Of a stretch of 64,000 nucleotides of DNA, positions 54,641-64,000 are shown piece after piece. Origin of the DNA: Brachynemurus nebulosus (Eukaryota; Arthropoda; Insecta; Neuroptera; Myrmeleontidae); the NCBI GenBank assembly GCA_035578155.1, contig JAPWDM010000024.1, forward strand, positions 1,546,001 to 1,610,000, read 5' to 3'. A program made the position numbers and the translations under genes. Each line of letters starts with the position of its first letter. Positions within the stretch are counted from its first letter, which is position 1. Below the pieces are notes generated by a model, which saw only the letters and a program-made list of their open reading frames with translations, had not been told where the DNA came from and made no database searches.

Positions 54641-57514
54641 TGTAATTTCTTCGGAATATAAAAGAGCAATATAAATAATGATTTAAAAAAAAAAAAAAAA
54701 AAAAGAACGGATCTTTAATATTAATAATAAATGACACAAAAAAATTGTTTATTAACAAATGCATTTTTGAGCAATAAAAAAATTTTTTTAAGAAACGATT
54801 TTTCTTTTAAAAATCATAATATTTTTTGGTCCTTCGAATCAAAAAAAAAAGAAAAATTTCCATTGCCTCAAAAACAATGCATTTGTTTATAACAATTTTT
54901 TTAAATAATAGCATTAAAAAATTTAAAAAAATTATTTTCAGGGTGCGCTCAATGAGAAGAAAACGAAATAATTAAGATTTAAAAAACAAAAAAACAAAAA
55001 ACAAATGCTTTATCAACATTTCTCATTTTTCAATGCAATTGATTGTTTATAAATAAGTGGAAAATTAAAAATTTTTGTTTTTTTCAACGGGAATCTATTT
55101 TTTCACCTCTTCAGAAGAATTCTACGAAGCAAAAAAAATTTGAGCTTTTTAGTTAAATAATTATTAAGGTTTCTATGTCAACTTTTAGTTTCAAAAATTT
55201 TGTTAATTAACAATAGCATAACTAATGGAAAAATACATATAAAATTTTTTTTTGCACAGATTATTGTTTATCAACTTATTCCGAAGGTACGTGAATTTTT
55301 TCATTCCTTAATATTGATACTTAATATATTTAAATAATTTTTTTTGTTTACCGTGTTTGAATGATGCGGCGCGCGAGAACGCCAAACACCCCATTTTAGC
55401 AATAACTTTAGGGCTCTGTTAAAATTATAAATATTGGAGATACAGTTTCGGGAGTCGGGACTTATTTTTGTGAAATTTCCTGCTCTTTTCAGATCTTTTT
55501 TTTTTAATTTCAAAAATCTTTAATAGTTTTTGAAATTTTTCAAAAAACAAAAACACTCATTTTTTTTCACTCTTTTGTTTATAACAATTGCAATTTTTAT
55601 GAGCGCATTTTCAACTTTTTCAAAAAGTTTCTAGAGGTCAATACGAATCGAATGACACCAAAATCATAATTTTTGGAACCCTCTATGAGAATTTCACTAA
55701 AATGGCTCTTCTAGACTAGACTAATCACTAACTGACGTGGCCTGATGGGCGGAACTTCCGAAGGGTCTATCTCTTAGAATTTTACTCGGATCGATTTGAA
55801 ATTTTAGGAGAATATTTTAAACATATTGTACTATCTAATAAGACAAAAAAAATGGATTTTTTTTTGACATTTTCAAACCCACCTAACCCCTTAAGCTATC
55901 TCTATGCAAAGTTTCAAGTCGATTGGTTATAAGCTATTGGCGCGTGAAAGCGAAACACTCACTTTTTCATTTATACAAGTACTATTACGATATAGGTACT
56001 TTGCCTAAATAACGAAAATAGAACATAGTGCATACACAATACATCCAATACATACACTGCATACGGCGCATATTTATTTATGTATACCCTATTTCAAATA
56101 CAATTGATCATCAGTCAAAGTTAAAAAATTAAATAATTTTTATATTCAAAACAAATCAACCTTCTATTCTTTTCTAAAAACAAACTGCAATTTTAAAATT
56201 TACGTAAGTGCAATAATGAAAGAGATAAAGCCAAGAAAACGGGAAATTATTTAAATTCATAAGTGATGAAGCATGGTTAAATTTAAATGAAATGGACTAT
56301 TAAATAATTTTTAAAAGTGTATGCCGTCTATGCTACTTTGTTTCTAATTTCATATGCCTATCTCACAGCAAAAGATTACAATGGATTAATAATACAATAA
56401 ATAATATGAAGTTACAAAATAATGTATGTATTTTCAGTACAAATAAAAAAGCACGTTGTGGCTTGGGAAGTACAATTCAGGTAAATAAACTACATCAACA
56501 TTTAAAAAAGAAAATATTATTATTTATATACTTTGGTTTTGTTTCGATCTAACTAAAAATGTAGTAAACAGAATACTCGAGAAAGAAATTTTAACAATGA
56601 AAATGGAAATTACTATTATTACTAGAGCACATGATTGATAATTTTGTAACAGTAAACAAAAAAGTAATACGCAAAAAAGCACTACTTTGGAATATCTAAA
56701 GTTTGTGTGTACCTATTATTTTGTCATCATAAATATTATTTCGTATAGTTAAATTCAAATTGATAAAGCTTAATTAAATAGGCTACATGCATTTAGAAAG
56801 AACTAACTTTGTTTTATATATTTTTTTTATATAAAAAATTATATTTTAAAAAAAAAGTATCATAATTTAAATAGAATATTCCCTCGATTCTACATTCTCT
56901 GCATTAAGGGGACCTTAATGTATTCCTTAAAGCTTAGGGGAAATAGGGGAAATAAGAAGTTATCAAGGTATTAAAATCATAAATAATATTACACATTTAC
57001 CAAACAACACTCTTGATACTAAATAAAAGTAACAATCACTTTTACTTTACTATTGGAGAAATAATTTCTTGTTTATTTTTCTTCCGAGGCTACCAATACA
57101 GCGGAAGCATAATATAGGATACTCACTTTTGAAATACGAAAATTTTAAAAATACAATACGTCAAATAATGTCTATTGGTTTTTTTAATTTTTTCGGACTG
57201 ACTTAAGATTAGAAAAAAGCTACACAAGAAAACTATGGAAATTACAAAAAGACGCAATCAGTTTTTTCGTAATTTCCACAACCGATTAGAAAAAGTTAAG
57301 AAATAGTTCACTCTTTTATTATCTTAAAGTTATACTTGTTTCAAACATGACGTTAATAATATGATAAGACACGAAATTTAAGATGCAGTTTTGGCATAAA
57401 ATCACTTCAAAGATTGGTTCAAAATCAGTTACGAGTACGAAGAAGTAGTATGCCACACCCATTGGCAAAATATTTTAAAATAATACATAAACACATTCCA
57501 TTATCCCTTCTTAA
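54641..57514. other. AT-rich intergenic DNA, nothing recognised
   Basis: A poly-A run at 54685-54704 and several A/T homopolymers. Minus-strand frames at 54561-54764 and 55301-55513 are compositional. No gene recognised. Confidence 0.45.
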
Positions 57515-57910
57515 CTATATCATATCTTTACTTTGTAGATGCATGTAAACATCGTGGCGAGAGCGCCGGGTAGAATTACATTTTAGGAATTTTGCGTTAC
57601 TATCAAATAATGTTATAGGTGTGGTTAATTGATATTTTTTTGAACTGGCACCATTACCAATAATATTTTTACGTACCCCAAAAGTCCACCGCATATCCGC
57701 TAGTGCAGACGTAGCACACTCTGGGACTGCTGTTCTACATTCTTGGTAAAGTACTATTCCTCCTTGAATTACTTCTAACAGACAAAAGTGTTTGTCATTT
57801 TTTCAAAAGTAGCTTCAAGTTAGAATATGTCTTTCGGCATGGTATACTGACATTTTCGTTTAAAATTTTGCAGTATTTCATTTTCTTCAAGTTTATTACA
57901 TACTTATTAC
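57515..57910 (-). pseudogene. Unrecognised degenerate coding region
   Basis: Minus strand. From about 57900: NKLEENEILQNFKRKCQYTM, a stop, then LEATFEKMTNTFVC. A register change near 57780 is followed by 85 open codons from 57774 to TAG at 57515-57517: GGIVLYQECRTAVPECATSA, ADMRWTFGVRKNIIGNG, KKYQLTTPITLFDS, then CNSTRRSRHDVYMHLQSKDM. Such a frame is unlikely by chance in this composition. Alternatively 57774 is an exon start: TTTTGTCTGTTAG precedes it like a 3' splice site, and AAAGTAAAG near its end could be a donor. Family unknown. Confidence 0.4.
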
Positions 57911-58308
57911 GTTATTCAGTCGACGAAAAATGAATTATTTTTAAGACACATTTTCCCATTCTTTGAAAGATTTTTATTAATTACTTTTTGTCTTTTAACA
58001 AATTAAACAAACAAAATGAAAATTAAATTTAAAATATAGATTATTTTATAAAAAATTAAGATTCCTACGGAATAATTAATAATTTGTCAAATGTCATGAC
58101 TTCATGAGATAAATCATTTTAATAAATACAGAGGATTTCAGCTATAACGACAATAAACGGATTTTGGTGGTTATGTGCGTGAATGAATTAATGTCCGACA
58201 AAAACTTGTTTTTCAACCAAAACCAAATTTCGGCTACTATCTCAGTTTTGGCCGAAACCGAAACTAGAACTTTCTTTTAATCTAATTTCTTACTACCTCA
58301 TTCTAGTT
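57911..58308. other. AT-rich intergenic DNA, nothing recognised
   Basis: No protein-like frame. Confidence 0.45.
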
Positions 58309-58496
58309 ATAGCGAATTTCGAGAATGGAATTCAGCTATTACAGCCACTGTCATGGCGCGACTTGAGCCCGGGACTATGGCAGAAATTTGTTTTGAGGTC
58401 CCTAGAAATCGACGGACGTGTCTGACTAACGAACTTGTCCAGCGGTTTGGGACTTCCAACATTTTCCCCCAAATTTCGTAAAAGTAAGACATTTGG

Positions 58497-58498
<2 letters not shown>

Positions 58499-58575
<77 letters not shown>
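58499..58575. repeat. (TA)n microsatellite in H4
   Basis: A TA run of about 77 bp. Confidence 0.95.
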
Positions 58576-58580
<5 letters not shown>

Positions 58581-59264
58581 TAAAATTATAAAATTAATTA
58601 ATCCCAATTTTCGCTAAGATTAATATTTAAGGGTATAATTATGACTTAAATGGCGATACATAAATCTTAGATTTTTTATAAAATCTATAATACCAGTTCT
58701 ACCGGTTTCAATGCTATTAAAGCCCCATCATCTGAGTGGTTTTCTCGAATTTTTTAATTCAGCGCTTGATTTTCCAAAGAGCCACCAAAAGCTCTTTTTT
58801 TCTTGATTTTTCAAATTCATGTAAAGTATGCAAAAGAATTTTTTTCTGAAAAAACAATTGCTAATCTTTGTAGAGAATTTATTCGAGTTTTTAAAACACC
58901 CGTTCAATTTTCCGTGTGATGATTGTTTGCTGAGATATCGATGGTCAAAGACGAAATGATCCTTTTCCATTCAAAGTCCGATATCTCAGCGAGAAATGGT
59001 CGTATGAAAGTCTATAAAAAAGCAAATTAAAGCTGAATGAACAAGTTATCCGGTCCATATGGTGGTTAAGTCGGAAATATTTTTTTCAAGTCCGTGGACC
59101 AAAAAAAAACAACCGAAAAAATTTCGAAAATTTTTTTTTCAATGTATTGATTAGGAATGGGCCACACACGTTGGTTTGAAAATTTTTTTATCGCAAGATC
59201 TCGAAACTAGAAACTTCCAGCTTTAAATTGCTTTGCTTACGACTCCGATACGACCATTTTTCAC

Positions 59265-59266
<2 letters not shown>

Positions 59267-59324
<58 letters not shown>

Positions 59325-59340
59325 ATATATATACATATAT

Positions 59341-59409
<69 letters not shown>
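59267..59409. repeat. (TA)n microsatellite in H4
   Basis: TA runs with a TGTGTATATATATACAT interruption near 59320. Confidence 0.93.
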
Positions 59410-59412
<3 letters not shown>

Positions 59413-59603
59413 ATATCGCCTTCTAGTATGAAAGTGAGATGCACTAGCGGAAATAATTAAAGGATCAAAAAAAAATTCCAAATTTTTAGCGATTTTTCGA
59501 ATGGCTGTATCTTTGTGAAAAATGGTCGTATCGGAGTCGTAAGCAAAGCAATTTAAAGCTGGAAGTTTCTAGTTTCGACATTGCGATAAAAAAATTTTCA
59601 AAG

Positions 59604-59607
<4 letters not shown>

Positions 59608-59690
<83 letters not shown>
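59608..59690. repeat. (TA)n microsatellite in H4
   Basis: A TA run of about 83 bp, followed by TGTCTGTATATATATACAG. Confidence 0.95.
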
Positions 59691-59694
<4 letters not shown>

Positions 59695-60873
59695 TGTATA
59701 TATATACAGTCGACTCTCGAACAAAATGTCTTACTTTTACGAAATTTGGGGAAAATGTTGGAAGTCCCAAACCGTTGGACAAGTTCGTTAACCAGACACG
59801 TCCGATGCCCGGAACATGGCTTTCTGGCAATTTTCGTGAAAAAAATTAGTTTTTTGCCAAAATTTCCCCTTATTGAAAAATTTTTTCACATTTTTTTACA
59901 CCATTGAAACAAAGAGAAAAAATCATACAAAAAAGGTCTTTAAACTATTATTCTGTCAACTAGTTTCCGAGAAAAACTAGTTTTTGTAAACGGAAATTTG
60001 CTATGTTATGCAGGATGCTGCGACAGGGGTATTAGTTAATCTTAACAGTTCCATGTGTGTCTTAGCACATGCCCGTTGATAAATTAGTTAATTGAAAAAA
60101 GAAAAAAAAACAATTCTGCATGTGAGACAACTATGTAATCCACACAGAAAAAAATCTTTCAGATTAATTATTTAAATCGGTAGCATACCAGCTGTACTAC
60201 AGTCTCTTGAATAGCCAAAGATTTTATGAAAAAATATCAAATCATTAACTAGGGTATTGTTAATTTATAGGGGCATCATTACGCAGCATTGTACTCCGCT
60301 AAATTAGCGGATAAAATTATAATAGTAAAAGTAAATTTTGATATTAACAAAATTGATTAGTACTTAATAGTTAAATGATAGTAAAAAACATCGTCCGAGT
60401 AGTCTCGGTCGAGGTCCAAAGCAGCGGAACAGCTCACGAACGAAGTTTCAGTTTCGATCGTAGTTTCGGCTGTTTTGCTGGCGAACACTAGAATGAATAT
60501 TGCTTTATTTTAATATTTCTTAAAAAAAACATTTAATAATAATCAACTAGGGTATCCAACTTCAAAATCTTGGGATCCCCACTGATTTTTAGTGTTTTTC
60601 GGGATGGGGATCGAATAGCTGAAATTAGGAATTTCTTTTCAAAGACACCAAAGATTGTCCCTTAAGAATAATAATTATAATTCGATGTATGTTAAGAATT
60701 TCTGAACATAAGTGAAATAGGAAGCATAGGTGAAATTTAATTCGAGTTTTAGCGAATTTTCGAATCTAAAATTCAGCTATTACAGCCACTGTCATGACGC
60801 GACCTGAGCCCAGAACTATAATAGAAATTTGTTTTGAAGTCCTTAGAAGCCGAAAATGATATCCACTAAAATT

Positions 60874-60876
<3 letters not shown>

Positions 60877-60953
<77 letters not shown>
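60877..60953. repeat. (TA)n microsatellite in H5
   Basis: A TA run of about 77 bp. The Tc1-type sequence starts directly after it. Confidence 0.95.
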
Positions 60954-60954
<1 letters not shown>

Positions 60955-61560
60955 CCTTGGCCAAAAGTATTAGGCACCCCCATAAAACATGTGTAACTCT
61001 TAAATTAATTTAAAAATGGCTTATCTGTTTAATAATAGAATGAAAGGCAATACTAAAACTTAATTTTAAACAATAGATAAAGGGTTTTAAGGTATCATAA
61101 AACACCTGGTCCACAAAACGTGAAATATGAAGTTTTTTGAAAAATAATGTAATTTATTTGTTAGTCTTTTTTTAACTTTCGCGATAACAAGAAGCTGCTA
61201 AGTGTTGTTTATTTGTGTAGTAGAGATAGTTTGTAATACGAAATGCCGAAACAACGAGAACTTAACACAGAAACACGGATAAAAATCCAGATGTTATATG
61301 AAGAAGGGAAGACTCAAATAGAGATTGCTAAATTAATAAAAGTTCGATGTGCAGTGCAATCTAACATTAAAAGGTTCGTGGAGACTGGCTCTCGCACAAA
61401 CAAAATGAGAATGGGTAGAAAACGCATTACTACTGACCGCCAGGTTAGAAAACTTATCCGTGACTCACTCAAAGTCCGCAAAAAAACTTCTTCTGAGCTC
61501 GCTGCAGCTTCATCGGAGGACATTGGGAAACCAATTAGTTCTCGAACTCTAAGAAGAAGA
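60954..61560 (+). mobile_element. Tc1-type transposon, 5' half
   Basis: Starts after TA with GCCTTGGCCAAAAGTATTAG, then GCACCCCC. TGGCCAAAAGTATTAGGCAC-like ends are common for Tc1 elements of insects. The transposase gene starts at 61243. The 3' half, including the catalytic DDE part and right terminus, is absent. Confidence 0.8.
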
Positions 61561-61836
61561 ATCACACAAGCAGGCTTAAGTACTTCAATTTTACGACAAT
61601 TTGAACAATGTTATTTAACGTTTGGTCCAATAAATGAGTTGACAAAAGTAACCTTTTCTTGTTTTATTTATAATAAACCTAAGCTCAGTAATATGGGACT
61701 CAGTAATAAAAAAATCTCGGAATGTTCCCATTGTCAGACTTTTTTCAGAGTTATGTCAGAGAATTATTTCCATACGGGATTTCAAGTTTTTGCGATATTT
61801 TTGACACCATTAGAAAGAGAAGAAAAAATCACATAA
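61243..61836 (+). pseudogene. Tc1-type transposase, N-terminal DNA-binding part only
   Basis: ATG at 61243. The first about 108 codons are a Tc1 DNA-binding region: MPKQRELNTETRIKIQMLYE, EGKTQIEIAKLI (first helix-turn-helix), VQSNIKRFVETGS, the linker GRKR (AT-hook-like RMGRKRITT), then RKLIRDSLKVRKKTSSELAA and SSRTLRRRITQAGL (second helix-turn-helix). After residue 108 (about 61565) the frame runs on in unrelated sequence to 61836. The DD(34)E catalytic domain is missing. Such a truncated protein could still bind element ends, but nothing shows that it is expressed. Confidence 0.85.
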
Positions 61837-61938
61837 AAAATGTCTTTAAACTATTATTCTAGTTAAACTGGTTTCCGAGAAAAATTAATTTTTGTAAACG
61901 GAAATTCGCTGTTATTCAGAATGCTGCGACAGGGGTAT

Positions 61939-64000
61939 TTGTACTTATGTCGAATTCGTCATTTTTATTTGCAAGAAATTTTCAATACATTTTTAAAATA
62001 TGGCGGTTATTTCCGGAATCGACATTCGGAAAATCGTTATAAATGAAATCCATTGTATCATTTAAAAAAATAATCATGATCTAAACAAAGACTTTGTGTT
62101 AGATTCGTACTGTTCGTAGTTACTGTTAACCACTTGTTCAGTCCATAAACAAAAACTTTGAATTGTATCAAAATAAATTTTGGCGTATGATCATAAAAAA
62201 ACCGCGCATATATGTCGTATGTATTATACGTTTGATAAACCTTGACTCCACGTGAAACACATATGTGACTGATAGGTGACTATAAATTACCAATTTTCTT
62301 TCTCCCATATATCTTTTATTGATTTCCAATTACTACAAAAAAAGAGAAAACTCAATAAAATTTCTCCCTAAAAAGAAATTCACAAAATTCTTCCACTAAA
62401 TAGAATCTAAAATTTTTGCACAAGGTCATTTACATTTATATACAAAATTTTCAAAATAGAAATACATAATATTGACCCTTGTTGTATTGGCAAATTTTGT
62501 ATATAGTTTTTCACGCAGAAAGCAAACTTTTCGTTATAATAAAGACAATTAGTTGAGAATGGAGTGGGGGGTAACGTGTAGGGTGTAAATAACACGTGCA
62601 CAAGTGAGACAAAACTGTCTGAAATTAAGCGTATTAATAAAAGACTTTAATATTAATTTCCGCTTCATATACAAAATCCATCTCACTTTATTATACAAAA
62701 ACGAAAATATGCCATATTTTCTCTTCCACACCAACTGAAGGAATCTATATAAAGATGTAACCCTGGAAATTGTGATTTAGTTACAAATATAGTGTGTTTT
62801 TAAAAAGTTTGAAAATAGAAATAAATGCAAACATTAATTGTTTTGTTTTTTTTGAAACAATAAACTATTATTGGATTTGAAGTGATTTATTGATTGTTTG
62901 ACTGATTTGTATATTAAATTGAAATTATAAATCAAAATTTGGTGAAGTTTAAACGGTACTAAATATTTTTTTTTTTGGGAATTTTCTTTTGTGTGTTAAT
63001 TAAACAATTATTATTTTTTTTTAAATTTTTCGTTTTGTGTTTCGATGTTGTCAGAAAGTGGATCAAACACATCTTAAAAGTAATCTGATCTATAAAAGTG
63101 TTATTTTGATATCCATTTGATAAAATTTTGTTTGTAAACAAAAGAAAAAAAAAACAACATTAATTTGATAAAAATTTAGAAATAGTAAGTTGACAGATGA
63201 TTTTTAATCAATTTCTTTAATTCTTTTCTAAAATTAATCCAATCAGAATTATAAAACTTACAATTAGTAGCAATTGAAACATACGCAGTATCTTCCAGTG
63301 CGATATAGTTTTAAAAGTCATGGTGGGAGTGCTGAGTACCATATATTAACTAGTATGTTAGATAATAATAGAGAATATTTTAAATTAGTTGACATAGATT
63401 ATTTTAATTATTACCAACACAGAAATTTTAACTTTTTTTAGCATTGTGTAAGGTTTAATTTCTATAAATTATTTTTTGGACTTTCTACTATATCTTTTTT
63501 TTTTTAAATAAATATACATAATGAAACACTTTAGAGCAGTTTTAGAGAATTGTACAGAATTTTACGACTGTAGATAATATTTTCTTTTTATTTACAAACG
63601 CACTACTCAAAACTTAAGATGTTTTTATCCTACTTTCATGGCAACACTAATTTGCACATTTGATACAACATATTAACGACCATGTACTTCAATTTGGTTT
63701 ACACTATGTTTTCTGTACGGACAGCATGATCCTATGTGGTGCATAATTTTGCTATATGTAGACGTGCATATGTATCTTGCTAATTTAACAGTAAAGTTTA
63801 CAATTTAAACATTAGTTAAAGTTTTAACTTAATCAAACCAGATTTAGTATCATTTTGAATACTTTAATTTTACTTGTTTAATGAAGGAATATAATGAATT
63901 ATACGCTTTTCGCCAAAAGTGCTAGTAGGGCTTACACTTCTTACGTAAAAATTAGTCAACTTTTACTTCCTTAATTATTAAATGTTTGAATTCTAAATTA
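61939..64000. other. AT-rich intergenic DNA, nothing recognised
   Basis: No domain, repeat or inverted structure stands out. Small frames on the minus strand (62407-62734 and 62959-63141) are rich in Ile/Lys/Asn/Phe as expected from composition. Confidence 0.45.

Larger units (their letters stand above)
58309..60033 (-). mobile_element. Helentron-like element, copy H4
   Basis: 3' end at 58309 (GCGAATTTCGAGAATGGAAT hairpin region, then the shared GTTTTGAGGTCCCTAGAA). 5' end GCTGCGACAGGGGTATT at 60017-60033. Inside are three (TA)n tracts, and an inverted pair 59165-59265 / 59510-59610 (AGAAACTTCCAGCTTTAAAT). A second inverted pair is 58405-58498 / 59709-59800 (AGTCCCAAACCGTTGGACAA type). The nested inverted arms recall locus H2. 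No coding capacity. Confidence 0.62.
60749..61938 (-). mobile_element. Helentron-like element H5 containing part of a Tc1 element
   Basis: 3' end TTAGCGAATTTTCGAATC (60749 onward) with the shared CACTGTCATGACGCGACCTG. 5' end GCTGCGACAGGGGTATT at 61922-61938, preceded by a segment (61800-61920) like 59890-60010 of H4. Between them lie a (TA)n tract and a Tc1-type 5' half. Confidence 0.68.

Overview
This window has the features of an insect nuclear genome: AT-rich intergenic DNA, many (TA)n and (TAA)n tracts, and transposable elements of kinds known from arthropods (Dong/R4, I-clade, CR1/Jockey-group and RTE-like non-LTR retrotransposons; hAT, Tc1/mariner and piggyBac DNA transposons; Helitron and Helentron-like elements). 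I cannot name the species. I see no intact host gene, no rRNA and no convincing functional tRNA. Every recognisable coding region is transposon-derived or broken. Three short stretches (3558-3764, 26128-26343 and 57515-57910, all minus strand) read like protein but match nothing I recognise.

Region by region. 1-9315: AT-rich DNA with small non-autonomous elements: a foldback element (564-1158), a palindromic repeat (2165-2512), a piggyBac remnant that keeps the Cys-rich C-terminus of its transposase (4168-5130), a mariner-type MITE (5983-6189) and an element with subterminal repeats at both ends (6648-7410). 9324-10943: a hAT derivative with a perfect 8-bp duplication, sitting inside the endonuclease domain of an RTE-like retrotransposon. 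10944-22235: a dense nest of non-LTR retrotransposons, mostly on the minus strand: a near-complete Dong/R4-type element in a TAA tract (10944-15165), the 3' part of an I-clade element with endonuclease, reverse transcriptase, RNase H and a (TAA)n tail (15288-19042), a plus-strand 3' end with folded structure (19128-20000), a 5'-truncated CR1/Jockey-group element (20003-21953), and the missing 5' part of the I-clade element (21954-22235).

22236-31600: AT-rich DNA with MITEs, two nested pairs, a 1.6-kb long inverted repeat (29162-30746) and (TA)n tracts. 31601-44424: a hAT-like element carrying a Helentron-like element, then a second and rearranged Helentron-like locus. The two loci share a 120-bp tandem array that differs in copy number (about 7 versus 10). 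The second locus also holds a classical Helitron whose empty site is visible in the first. 44604-47089: a transposon-associated orphan gene broken by a hAT MITE and by a large repeat. 47090-58308: AT-rich DNA with inverted repeats, minisatellites and an interleaved palindrome. 58309-61938: two more Helentron-like elements, one containing the 5' half of a Tc1-type transposon with its N-terminal transposase. 61939-64000: nothing recognised.

The elements interact as successive insertions rather than as a pathway. TAA-ended retrotransposons leave TAA tracts, which are the target of Dong-type elements. Helentron-like elements carry (TA)n tracts, which are targets for TA-specific Tc1 elements.
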